This document shows positions 10,996 to 21,307 of a DNA stretch of 64,000 nucleotides, piece by piece (position 1 is the stretch's first letter; the number at the start of each line of letters is the position of its first letter). The translations under genes and the position numbers were made by a program. The notes below the pieces were generated by a model. That model saw nothing but the letters and a program-made list of their open reading frames with translations, was not told the origin of the DNA and made no database searches. Origin of the DNA: Argyresthia goedartella (Eukaryota; Arthropoda; Insecta; Lepidoptera; Argyresthiidae); NCBI GenBank assembly GCA_949825045.1, contig OX463832.1, positions 25,414,552 to 25,478,551 on the forward strand, written 5' to 3'.

Positions 10996-13096
10996 GTTTC
11001 AGTTTCAGTTTATTTATTCATGAACAATATAAAATTTTATTTAAAATTGCTTACAGACTAAAACATAAAATAATTAATTAACAAATCATGCAATTAAAAC
11101 AATACAATATACATTTCACTATAAAAAAATAACAATGTCAACAAATACATTTATCAAATTAATTACTTATATAATGTCAAAATTGTAAAATTGTAAAATA
11201 AAACCTAATATAAGAATAAATTTGTCAACAATAAAAACAATAAATAATATCAATTCAGTCAACTTTTGTCCTCAAAAAACTCATCAACCATGTAGTAACA
11301 CTTGTTCAAAAGGAATGTTTTAAGCTTATTTTTAAGAATGTTGGGGCTCGTAATTTGTCTAAATTCTATTGGTAACATATTATAAATTTTTATCGCCTAA
11401 TACCTAGATGAGTGTTGAACTACATTCAGTCTTGGTACAGTGAAACTCTCTAGGTGTGTCCTTCTTGTGTTCAATCGTCTTTCCCGTTCTTCCTCAGACT
11501 CTACTTTATTTAATCGCTTAAGTAAATCTACAGACTGAATTAATATGAACAGACTAGGAACTGTGAGGATACCTAATTTGATAAAAAAATCACGACACGA
11601 TATAACCCATTACTCTTATGGCTCTCTTTTGGAGGATGAACGCTTTTTTGACATTATAATCGTAACTATTTCCCCAAAACTTTATACTGAATCTCAGTTT
11701 TGACTCTACCAGGGCATAATATACTGCTTTTAAATTGTAAATTTTTAGCTCATCTCGTAGACTTCGCAACGCATAACAAGCTGAAATTAGAGTACTTTCG
11801 ATGGCTTGCAGTTCAGCTTTCCAGTTTAAGTTAGCATCTATTTGAACGCCCAAGAATTTTACTGTGTCTGTCAAATCAATACCCTCTCCAAGCATTTTCT
11901 GATCAACCCTATCATTATTAGCCGCTGTTGTTTTAAACAGTATTGCACAGGTCTTATTGCTGTTCAACTTAAGTTTATTTGAGTCAAACCATTGCTGGAA
12001 TGAAAATAGCGCTGCATTAGCTTTTTCCTCAAGAGTGCTGATGTGATCTGCGTGAATAACAGCATTTGTATCATCAGCAAACATAACTAGCTGAGTGTCT
12101 AACAGATTTCGTGAAATATATTCTACCAAGTCATTTGTAAAGACAATAAACAGTATTGGACCCAAAATCGAACCCTGTGGTACACCTCTCTCGACGTTGG
12201 TAATTTTTGACTGATGTTTCGCTTCCTTACCATTTTCCCACGATGTTAATTCAACATATTGCTTTCTGTGTTTTAAATATGATCTTAGTAGCTCCAGAAA
12301 CTCACCACGGATGCCATAATGTTCTAGTTTTCTTATTAGAATAGTATGGTCAACCAAATCAAAAGCAGAACTGAGATCCAAAAATATGCCTAGAACCTTC
12401 ATCTTAACATTAAGTTTAGAAACAACATCATCTATGAGTGTTTCCACTGCATCTGTGGTGCTAATGTTCATCTGGTAACCAAATTGTCTCTCACTTATCA
12501 CTTGATTCTGCTGAAGGTGTCTTAAAAGTCTAATTTTAATGATTTTTTCAAAAACTTTTGAAAGTATTGGCAAAAGAGAAATTGGTCTATATTTCATGGA
12601 TCAGTTTTTGACCCCTTCTTGAATGTTGGTACAACTTTGGCCAGCTCAAGTTGCTCAGGGAATACACTCTCATTTAGGCAGCTATTAAAAAAGTAAGTCA
12701 GAGGGACAGCTAGGATGTCTATGTTTTTTTGTATGACAGTTATTGGTATACCATCATGGCCACATGACTTTTTTGGTTCCATATTTTTTACAATTTTTGC
12801 GATTTCGATCGAAGTTGTTAACTCACACATTATGCTGCATTGTACTCTGTCCGTACTAGTTTCTAGTAAGTGTATTGCTATGTCATTCCTATCTGATGTG
12901 GAGCCCTTTTTGTAAAGTTCACAAGAGAAATGTTCAACCACCTCACTTGGTTTTTGTAATGTGATGTCATTTACTTTCAGCTGAATAGAATCTACTTTAC
13001 AATTTTTAAGTTTGTTTCTGTGTTTGTTTATAACTTTCCAAATAGCTTTGGTAGAATTTCTAGCTTTTCCTATTTCATCTCGAATTTTCCTATTTC
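10996..13096 (-). mobile_element. LINE L3 (Jockey/CR1-type), 5'-truncated, inserted in repeat M
   Basis: About 2.1 kb. On the minus strand it begins inside the region between endonuclease and RT (KARNSTKAIWKVINKH near 13070), then RT, a 3' UTR, and a GTTTCA-type simple tail at 10996-11010 (plus strand). The hexamer ATATCA occurs on both sides (10990-10995 and 13097-13102) as a target-site duplication, and repeat M continues across it. Confidence 0.85.
11590..13090 (-). pseudogene. L3 reverse transcriptase, two frames
   Basis: The upstream frame (12594-12941, open further to about 13090) has the linker and the first RT blocks: VEHFSCELYKKG, KKSCGHDGIPITVIQ and LAKVVPTFKKGSKTDP. The main frame (11590-12597, 335 codons) takes over with YRPISLLPILSKVFEKII, FLDLSSAFDLVDH, GVPQGSILGPILF and VMFADDTN (FADD codons 12070-12081), then the C-terminal blocks ACYALRSLRDEL, SIKFWGNS and LQKRAIRVM. 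One frameshift near 12595 separates the two, and the C-terminal tail past 11590 is out of frame again. The endonuclease is missing. It resembles L10 (51560-54830) in block order and wording, and the two look like related families. Confidence 0.85.
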
Positions 13097-13147
13097 ATAT
13101 CAAGTTAAACGTATTTTTGGGGACAACACATTCTGGGAGACGCATAC
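13097..13147 (-). repeat. Repeat M, right part after LINE L3
   Basis: Continues repeat M from 10995 (AACGTATTTTTGGGGACAAC, then ATTCTGGGAGAC), matching the reverse complement of 41650-41705. The stretch 13148-13390 beyond it holds nothing I recognise. Confidence 0.75.
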
Positions 13148-13392
13148 ATAAAATTAAACGAATAGTACAAACCCTACGGTTCGAGCTGGTAAACCAACCT
13201 CGTATGTTATGTATGACCAACTTTGCTCCCTTGTTTCATAATGTAGTATTAAAATCCAAACTACCTATTTTTCACAAAAAATATATAACCTATCTCACTC
13301 TCATGGTCTCCACAAATACAACCTCATTTGACACCTTATTATAGTTGACTATCTATGTATAAAAGTTGTAGGGATCTAGTATCGTTTGGCAG

Positions 13393-13440
13393 AAGAATGG
13401 GGGGAGAGGGAGTGAAGGGGGAGGGGGGAGGTCCCCCCAC
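13393..13440 (+). other. G-rich tract with G-quadruplex potential
   Basis: Several G-runs (GGGGGG, GGG, GGGGG, GGGGGG) lie within about 45 bases and are followed directly by a C-run (CCCCCCAC). This suits either a quadruplex or a hairpin. The function is unknown. Confidence 0.5.
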
Positions 13441-13619
13441 CCACCTGACACTACTCCCGTTACAAGGTAATGAACCGTTGTTGAGAATATTAACTTTTTA
13501 TAACCTCATTTTTGAATAACCTCATTTTTTAAGGTTATGTTTACCTACGCTAAGAAAGTGAACTATTTCGCATTATTATTTCGAAATCGCCTTAGCTCCG
13601 GCTACTAGGGTTCATAAAA

Positions 13620-13860
13620 AGGCAAGTATTTAATCGCAAATCAAAAATACTGATTTCCACTGCAAAAAAGGATCAGCAAAACACTTTTTTTGTTGTTCTT
13701 ACATGTTCAACCTAATACGAAGGATAAAGGGGGCTTCGCTTCGCTCACCTCCTTTACCCTTCACCTAAGCTGCCGCAATATTTTGCAGTAAAAATCTGTA
13801 TATTTACTGTGCAAATCAGTATAATTGATGGGCAGTTCAATATTTCCCCATAAAAACAAA
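13620..13860 (+). repeat. Interspersed repeat Q, copy A
   Basis: Shares GCAAAAAAGGATCAGCAAAA, CATGTTCAACCTAA, ACGAAGGAT, CTTCGCTTCGCTCACC and TTTACCCTTCACCTAAGC with 32195-32445 (same strand) and with the reverse complement of 48676-48845. It contains a short hairpin around GGCTTCGCTTCGCTC. It is non-coding and unclassified. Confidence 0.75.
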
Positions 13861-13981
13861 TAGAAAACTGTTGCAAACAAAAAAGCCCACCGTTCTATTT
13901 GCTGTTTATTCTGCAGTCATATCTTTTTTGCGATAATTGCACCTCTGCAAAAGCAATAGCCTGGTTTCGCTTGCCCAATCG

Positions 13982-14389
13982 TCAATAGATCTTCACTAAG
14001 TTCCACATGCCGCGCACTTCCTCCACATAAAGATGACGCTTTGTCGATAGTTCATCGTCCTCTGCTTCTGAGCAACTCGTGGATGACAGTGGTTCTTCCT
14101 AAGGTTCTTCGATGGAACGACTTGTCGATGGCTGAGGTTCCGCCATCGAAAGACTCGTCGATGGTTGAGGTTCCTCCATAGAACAGCTCGTTGATGGTTT
14201 CGGTTGCGCCATAGATGCGAAGGTCGATCGTGTAGGCGGGAAAACAAAGTCCGGGTTATTACGTGCAATGGTCTGTCGATAAGGCAGAAAATCGGTGTCC
14301 AGTGTACAAGCGTAGGTCAAATGTGAAGGCAAACAAAATAAGTCCAGAGGATAAGCCAAAGTCGTCAAAGGAAGCCACAACAAACACAC
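13982..14389 (-). pseudogene. Unidentified reading frame with decapeptide repeats, one internal stop
   Basis: A 136-codon frame read from 14389 to the stop at 13982-13984, interrupted once by TAG (14099-14101). The first part is hydrophobic (VVCLLWLPLTTLAYPLDLF), then NNPDFVFPPT, then about four copies of a 10-residue unit of the form SM-x-x-P-x-P-STS, then an acidic tail, SEAEDDELSTKRHLYVEE. No ATG opens it, as the frame is open upstream of 14389 for about 15 more codons. I do not recognise the family. A low-complexity Ser/Pro/Glu linker ahead of a conserved acidic patch would suit the N-terminal part of a transposase or gag-like protein, but nothing downstream supports that. The repeats could also be chance minisatellite coding. 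Short segments around it (14390-14720) are featureless. Confidence 0.35.
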
Positions 14390-14726
14390 TACGAAGCACA
14401 GAGAGAGAGCTGACCGCGCATACAGATTAAAGAAAAATAAAATTGCTGGTCAAATTTGTATCATTGTAAGTTATTCAAAATGCATGTCCCTATAACCCTT
14501 AAACCGATTTGATCAGGGCAACTTTTTTTTCACGCATCACGTATAAATCAGCCCGTGATCGCCCGGCCCAAAGTGTATGGAGATATTGTAAAAAATTAAG
14601 TTGCTCTATCAAATCGGTATCAAATTGAAAACTGGTCTGAATGATGTCCTTAACAACCCACTAAAATGACTACACGTTTCTGTTTCTATAAATCGATTAC
14701 GGAATTCATAACTATCTAAACAGAGC

Positions 14727-14867
14727 CTCAAGGATCTGAAGGCGCTTGGATGACTTTGACAGGAGGGCGCCACTTTTAGCTCTAAATAATGATTATAGCA
14801 CCACTTCTCTCCTCTCTTTATGCGATGGCGGCGTAGTTATGATTTCTGCCACGTGCCTTCAGATCCT
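14727..14867. repeat. Short inverted-repeat element
   Basis: CAAGGATCTGAAGGCGC (from 14728) is nearly the exact reverse complement of GTGCCTTCAGATCCTTTTG (14849-14867), enclosing about 105 bp. The interior has GAGGGCGCCAC and GCGATGGCGGC. It could be a small MITE; target duplications are unclear. Confidence 0.55.
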
Positions 14868-15039
14868 TTTGGAACTGTACCTAAGCCTCGCAGACTAATA
14901 GTGAATGCGCGTAACGTCAAGGCGTCTGACAGTGTCGTGAACGTTATGTATTCAGATATAAGAGTCATGTTCAGTCAACCATCTATCGGATTTAAGGAAC
15001 TGTCGAGCGAATTGCTATTCTGCGGGGCTTATACGTTTC

Positions 15040-15118
15040 TCTTAGGTACCCGAAGCGTGCCAAACGGGAACCTATTACTAAGCCTCCGCTGCCTGTCCGT
15101 CCGTCTGTCACCGGGCTC
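15040..15118 (+). repeat. Repeat R1, 5' fragment
   Basis: Begins TTAGGTACCCGAAGCGTGCC and carries the GTCCGTCCGTCTGTCACC core, matching the first 80 bp of R1 copies at 427 and 49041. It then stops. The stretch 15119-16137 is AT-rich with two weak near-repeats of TTAATTAAACTTG words (about 15543 and 15645) and no gene I can support. Confidence 0.75.
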
Positions 15119-16137
15119 TACCGGATTTACCGAAATACTCTCCAGATCTTATCAGCAAAAATCTTTAATTACAGGTCTTGAGTTTTGTGCTTAGTTGTTT
15201 TATATTTGTCATTGTACGATTAATAATTGCTCATTCGAATTATAATAAACAATATCAAGTTTTTTATTATATTAATAAGTTACTCAATTTCTATCCATTT
15301 CCGATTCCAACGAGCAAAGAGTTTCTTTAAACTGATTACATAGTTCAATACTTACAGACTACATAAACAAATCTTTAAATTTATCGATGTACGGCTTTGA
15401 ATATAGTCCTACCAGTATTTAATATTTTATTACAAAAATCAAAAAGGTTACTCGTGCAAAAGCCTGTCGTTTTACGTTTTTCCATGTACAATGGATACCT
15501 TCGTGGGTCCTAAAGTCCTACTCATTTGTAATAATTAGATTTCAATTAAACTTGAACGGATCCCTAGTTTCTGTTATCCCTTTGTTGCCCAGCACCTGCG
15601 CTCATGCGTAATAGTCCTTATCTTAAAGTAAATTACTCGTGAACCGATTTTAATTAAACTTGCACAGTTCTCTAATTGTAGTGTGAGACAGACTCGCGCA
15701 CCAAGGGTGCCGTATATACTTGTAGATAAGGTTGTGCTCACAAACCATAGATTAAGATAGACGACTCATAGACGGTGAAATGTATGGTAACCAAGCGTGT
15801 ATTTTTTTTAACTTTGCCGGACTAGCAGAATACATGGTGTTACATACAAGCGTAAGATTTTTTTAATTCGCCGCGCTTTGCGATGTTTTTTTAGGCTAGC
15901 CAGACTCTAGGCAGAGAAGATAGTTATATAATTTATTCTTTAGTAAGTATATAGTATACAGTCTTTCAACGATCTTTTGACGTGTGAGTAACGTTTACAG
16001 GGGGGTGCCAGTTCTGCGCAACTTAATGCACCGAAACAGTCGAAAAGCATTAGTTCCACCTATTACCGCAAGCCAAAAGATACGCAAAGCTGTGCTCACG
16101 TTAAGGCTGAAGGCAGAATGTTTGTATAGTAGGCTGA

Positions 16138-16347
16138 ATGATAGGTAAGCCTAAATCACGGGTATGTAGACCAGTAGGAATGGCTCAAAATGCTAAAGCT
16201 CGCATGGCAAATGATATCACAAATCCCCAACTTGTAAATGTAGAGACTCAGACTGACATATGTTCAAACGATCATTATGAGTGGCCTGCTCATCAGACAC
16301 AAAATGTAGAGGCGACTAACAAACAAGGAGCCTTTTTTCGTCAATAA
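16138..16347 (+). other. Short open frame just upstream of LINE L6 ORF2
   Basis: A 69-codon frame with no domain I recognise (it contains PQLVNVETQTDICSNDHYEW). It overlaps the first codons of the L6 endonuclease frame, where the end of a LINE ORF1 is expected. Position is the only evidence, so it may be an ORF1 remnant or chance. Confidence 0.3.
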
Positions 16348-16650
16348 TGTTGAAATTTTTTTCACAATATTTTATCAAAATATTGCAGGTGCTCTAAGAA
16401 AAAGTGATGAATTAGCAATTGTTATTTCCGGATTTTTCGACAACAATATAACATTAGATATCATATGCCTCTCAGAAACATATATAAAAAAGGGCGAAGA
16501 AAAAAATCTGAATATTAATGGTTACACATTAGGTGCTAATTACTCAAGGCAAAAAAATATTTTATGCAAGTCTGAATATGAATTTGAGGAAATAGATTTT
16601 ACTGATATGACAATAGAAAATAATTTTGAGGTATGTGGTATTTTAATCAG
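16310..16650 (+). pseudogene. L6 ORF2, endonuclease N-terminal part
   Basis: Open from 16310. It shows YQNIAGALRKSDELAIVIS, DIICLSETYI (the catalytic Glu of APE-type endonucleases), a GYTLGANYSR block, and LCKSEYEFEEIDFTDMTIEN ending in FEVCGI. The next block expected in this family is a CMYRxPK motif, and it is found only at 17493, after fragment L5. By chance the frame stays open straight into L5, making a chimeric frame to 16990 with an endonuclease start and an RT end. Confidence 0.75.
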
Positions 16651-17492
16651 ACAACTAACTACACTACAATGGGATCCTCATATAAATAAATTGTCGAACA
16701 GACTGAGTTCAGCAGCGTTCGCAGTTAAAAAAATTAGAGCTCTTACCGACGTAGACACCGCTAGACTAGTCTACTTTAGTTACTTTCATAGTCTAATGAC
16801 CTATGGTATTTTATTGTGGGGTCACGCTGCGAATGCTAATAGTATATTTATTCTGCAGAAACGGGCTGTTCGTGCAATTTATAGATTAGGGCCTAGAGTG
16901 TCACTGAGGGAAAAGTTTAAAGAAATCAATATTCTGACATTTGTGTCTCAATATATCTATGACAATCTTGTGTATGTAAAAAAAATATAACTAATTTTCA
17001 GAAGTACAGTGATATACACAATTTTAATACTAGAAATAAAGACAAGTTGGTTGCTTATGTAAGCCGACTACATAAAATTAGTAATCATTTTAAAGGCAAT
17101 TGTATACGCTATTACAATAAGGTCCCTACTGATATTAAAAACTTACCTTTAGACAAGTTTAAAATAATAATAAAAGAGAAATGGTATAAAAAAGGTTACT
17201 ATAGGATATCTGATTACTTAGAGGACAGATGTCCATGGGAATAGATTGTTTGAGTAATAGGCTGTTTCGATATATAATTAGCATTCATTTTGTAATTTGA
17301 CAATATTTTATTTAAAAAAGGAAACGCAAAAGATGCGACGACTGTGGAGTTTCTTCGGTGAGCTCTTCTCCACAGATTCCGCCATTGTGTTAGTGAACTC
17401 ACCCGAAAAAATGTAATGACGGATCTAAGTGATGTAACAACATCCTATGGAAATAAATGATTTTTGATTTTGATTTTGATTTTGATTGTATT
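16650..17492 (+). mobile_element. LINE fragment L5 (3' end), inserted in L6
   Basis: The 3' end of a LINE of the same family as L7. It holds the RT C-terminal region LQWDPHINKLSNRLSSAAFA, RLVYFSYFHSLMTYGILLWG and FILQKRAVRAIYRLG to 16990, then after a frameshift SRLHKISNHFKGNCIRYYNK ending at 17244. A 3' UTR follows with a 34-nt stem-loop (17342-17375) and a simple GATTTTGATTTT tail (17455-17492). L6 coding resumes right after the tail. Confidence 0.75.
17342..17375 (+). other. 3' UTR stem-loop of L5
   Basis: Stem CTGTGGAG (17342-17349) pairs perfectly with CTCCACAG (17368-17375) across an 18-nt loop. The related copies at 24495-24528 and 45419-45452 have the same 34-nt spacing with a different, still pairing, stem. 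LINE RTs commonly recognise 3' UTR structures, so this is a candidate recognition element. Confidence 0.7.
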
Positions 17493-19139
17493 TTGTATGT
17501 ACAGGATACCAAAACCAGCAAATGTTAATATATTTCTAGACAGACTCGATATTTTGTTAAACAATATTTACGACATAAAGAAAAAAAAAATAATCTGTGG
17601 CGATTTTAACACTAATTTCATTAAAGAAAGTAAACCACTCCCCTGTTTAAAGATAATAATATCTAACTATAATATGGACATACACATTAGACAACCAACC
17701 CGGCTCGGAAATTGTATTGAAAATATTTTAAGCAATGCAGGAAATGTTATAGGTACGACGCATGAACTGAGACTATCTGACCATAACACAGCACAGACTA
17801 TACAATTTGACAAATCATTTCCAATTAATCCCCCACAGACATGTTTCATCCTAGTTAACAACTGTAACGATGAAAACTTACAAAATTTTCAAAAAAACAT
17901 ACAAATTATCACCTTTTCAGAAGTTCTTAATCAAACAAGCGTGGATAAAGCTTTTGACAACTTCCATTATTTATTAATGTTATTTCACGATCTATGTTTC
18001 CCCATAATTAGAATTAAAAAAACACCTAATAGGTGTTCAGTAAAATGGATAACAAAAGGAGTACAAAACAGCTGCAAAACAAAACGCAAACTAAGATATG
18101 AGTACTATTCTAACAAAACACAAGCTTCAAAAGAAGCTTATAAAAGTTATAGCAAGATATTAAAGAAATGCATTAGACTATTACAAAAGACATCTACAAA
18201 CAATTACATTCAAAATTCAAAAAACAAATGTAGAGCCACATGGAATATTGTAAATAGTAAGTTGGGTAAACCTATGACAAGTAATGAGATACATAACATT
18301 CTAGAAAACGACAATATTCTTGAAGACGGTAGAGAGATAGCAAATTCATTTAATAGTTATTTTGTTGATATTATAGCAAATGACCCTATAAATAATAGCA
18401 ACATAAACGAAAGTAACATCAAAAATATAAATATCGATAAAAATATTAAGAATCATGTGATTAAAAGTATTTTTTGGAACCAACATGTCCTGCAGAAATA
18501 TATGAAATAATTATGTCTCTACGAAATACAAAAGCAGCAGGATACGACAAAATTAACACAAAAATCTTAAAAACGATCGCTAGCTCTATAGCAACACCGT
18601 TGTCATTTATAGTGAACTTATCAATAGAGCAAGGCGTCTTTCCAGAAAGAATCAAGTTCTCCATCGTGGTCCCTTTGCTAAAGAAAGGCAACAAATCCGA
18701 TAGAAGAAACTATAGGCCAGTTACACTGATCCCAGTTATATAAAAAATTATAGAAAAAGTTATTTATAAGAGAGTCCTAAATTTTTTAAATAAAAATAAC
18801 ATCCTTGCCCCCCAACAGAATGGTTTTAGGAAAAATAAATGTACAACGCTAGCAAGTTTCAATTTAATGTCCAAAATTCTTAATAATTTAAATAATAGAA
18901 AACGGGTTATAGCTTTGTTCCTCGATCTTAGCAAAGCTTTCAATTTCGTCAACCATAAACTACTACTGTGTAAATTAGATAAATATGGTATTCGCGGGAC
19001 GGCTAATCACTGGTTCAAAAGTTACCTAGAGCAGAGGAAACAAATAACAAGAATCTCAAAAGTTGATAATTTCACAAATGCTGTAGAGATATATGATTCA
19101 AATATAAGGTTTAATACTCATGGTGTACCACAGGGTAGT
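17493..19139 (+). pseudogene. L6 ORF2, endonuclease end, linker and RT first half
   Basis: Begins CMYRIPKPANVNIFLDRLD and KKIICGDFNTN (endonuclease), then LSDHN (the SDH motif), a basic linker (SCKTKRKLRYEYYSNKT), and CRATWNIVNSKLG. A one-base frameshift in a T-run at about 18467-18472 moves the frame. It continues as CPAEIYEIIMSLRNTKAAGY, RRNYRPVTLIPVI, a stop at 18741-18743, LFLDLSKAFNFVNHKLL and HGVPQGS, where it breaks at 19139. The lesions are one frameshift and one stop. The RT resumes at 21308. Confidence 0.8.
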
Positions 19140-21296
19140 CAATTGTCAATTTTCAATTGTAAGACGGGCTGGTTTCCGCAACTCGACGACGAAAGCGCCT
19201 ATTTTGCGTGTGGGTGGGAATGCGACATCATTCGAGCCAACCCAACTCCTCCAGGAACGCCAGTAGGCCCTTTACGTTACCGACTATCCCTGGAAGGTCC
19301 CTCGATTGACCGAGGTGTTAAGCCCTGTAGTCCGCTACTCCTGTGCACTCCATGAGGACGTGAGCAGCCGTTTCTTCTGCCTCCAAGCAGGCTCTGCAAA
19401 GGGGGCTGTCGGTAACACCTAGGACATATAGATGTTTATTAAAGAAACCATGGCCAGTAAGTGCTGCAGTTACCAGTCGCATGCGCGGCCTACTAAGTCG
19501 AAGCAAGGTCTTAGCCAGCCTAGCGCTAGGGGACGGCAAGGCTAGCTTAGCCTGCCTGCACTCCTCATGGTTTGTCCAAAGAGTGGCATGATCATTCCTG
19601 GTCGACTCTCTCAGAAATGAGCGTACCATCTTGAAGGGAAGAGGGATGATAGGTTCGGGACCATACGCTGTCAAGCTAGATCCTTTACGCGCCAACTCAT
19701 CCGCTGCATCGTTACCTCTTGATCCGCTGTGTCCTTTTATCCATTGAAGGATTACGCAGTTATGTTGACATACCTCCATTAGTCGTTTGTGACACTCGTA
19801 GATTAGCCCTGAGTTAATAGTGTTGCTATTTAGGGCTTGTAGGACGGCCATGCTATCCGAGAGTATTCGAATGGAGGAATCTCTTACCTTTCTCGATGCT
19901 ATGGCATTAGCGGCCGAGATGATGCCCATGCATTCAGCTTGAAAGACAGTATTATGGGCACCCAGTGGAATGGCTATCTTGATGTTTAGGTCCTCCGAGA
20001 AGGTGCCTGAACCAGTGCCTGCTTCAGTTTTTGAACCATAGGTAAAAATTCTGAGCTCTTTAACGTCGAGCCCCTCAACCCGATGGTCTTCATGTAACTG
20101 TGTATTGTATTTTTTGTCAAAAACAAATTGTTTAGGGATTCTGTCACTGCAAGCCATAGAGATGGGAAATTTTTTGTAAACTTCCCCTAGGATGGCGGTG
20201 TGTGAGGTCCTGTTTTTCCTCCAAAGTCCTAAGGTGTTGAGTCTCACCGCAGATGACGCGGCCTCCTGCTTAATATACAGCTGGAGTGGCGGAAGACACA
20301 GCATGGCCTCCATTGCTGCTGTTGGAGTAGTTCTCATACTACCTGTGATAGCCATGCAGGCCAGCCTTTGGAAGCTTTGGAGTTTGCTTACCATTGTGGT
20401 TAGTTTGGTCCTGGTCCACCACACCACAGCTCCGTAGCAGACAAGAGGACGGATCACCGTTACGTACAGCCAAAGAATGATGTTGGGAGAAAGTCCCCAC
20501 TTTTTCCCCACCATTCTCCGACACTGCCAGAAAGCAATACTCGCCTTCTTTAGTTTGTTGTCGATGTGGCTACTCCAGTTGAGCTTGCTGTCCAAGGTTA
20601 TGCCCAGGTACTTCACCTCAGTTGCTAGCTGGAGTTCCGTTCCAAAGAGCTTAGGTAGGGTATACCTACCAAGAGCCCTATTGTTAGTGAACATGACCAT
20701 TTCCGTTTTTGTTGGGTTAACCGCCAGGTCATATTCTAAACACCAGCGCTCCACGATGCGAAGAGCTGTTTGTTTAAGGTTGCATACTGTGCTCGCAAAT
20801 TTACCTGTGATGAGGATTACCAAATCGTCGGCGTATCCTACGGTGTAGTATCCATTAGCGTTAAGCTTGGTAATCAGGTCGTTAATGACCAGATTCCACA
20901 GAAGCGGGGAGAGCACTCCTCCCTGCGGGCATCCCCGCACTACCTCCGCCGACAGGGACTCTCCAGCTAGACGCACGATACGTTTGTTAAGCATGTTTGT
21001 GACCCAGTTGTTTACAGCTGTTGACACCCCATGCCTTGTTAGAGATGCACTTATACTGCTATGCTGCGTCTTGTCAAAGGCACCTTCTATATCAATAAAA
21101 GTTCCAAGACAGATGCATTTGTTTTGAATCGCCTCTTCAATTGTGGATACAACTGCATGGAGAGCCGATTCAGTAGACTTACCAAAACTATATGCATGCT
21201 GATTCTTGTGTAAGGGTATATGTTTTAACGCTCCATCTCTCAGGTGTCTCTCGCACAAACGTTCGAGAGTCTTAAGCAAGAACGAGGTCTATATTA
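19140..21296 (-). mobile_element. LOA-like LINE with RNase H, 5'-truncated, inserted in L6
   Basis: Flanked by an exact 11-bp duplication, CACAGGGTAGT, at 19129-19139 and 21297-21307, each inside the GVPQGS-coding motif of L6. The inserted 2157 bp begin (minus strand) inside the RT at TSFLLKTLE, so the endonuclease is missing. RT plus RNase H with GCPQGGVLSPLLWN wording is typical of the LOA clade within the I group. Confidence 0.9.
19228..21279 (-). pseudogene. LOA-like RT and RNase H polyprotein fragment
   Basis: The 653-codon frame (19318-21279) has RT blocks [49 protein letters not shown] and VGYADDLVIL (YADD codons 20824-20835). A thumb/connection region follows (VKYLGITLDSKLNW), then RNase H: the FQAECMGIISAANAI Glu region, RILSDSMAVLQAL and WIKGHSGSRGNDAADELARK. 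The first RNase H Asp is replaced: the usual TDGSK reads TYGSK, with a TAT codon at 20038-20040. After that the C-terminal LCRACLEAEETAAHVLMEC motif is present. The last roughly 25 codons, NVKGLLAFLEELGWLE, lie in another frame, ending at TGA 19228-19230, so one frameshift is near 19300. The 5' end is the insertion truncation, not a start codon. Confidence 0.88.
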
Positions 21297-21307
21297 CACA
21301 GGGTAGT

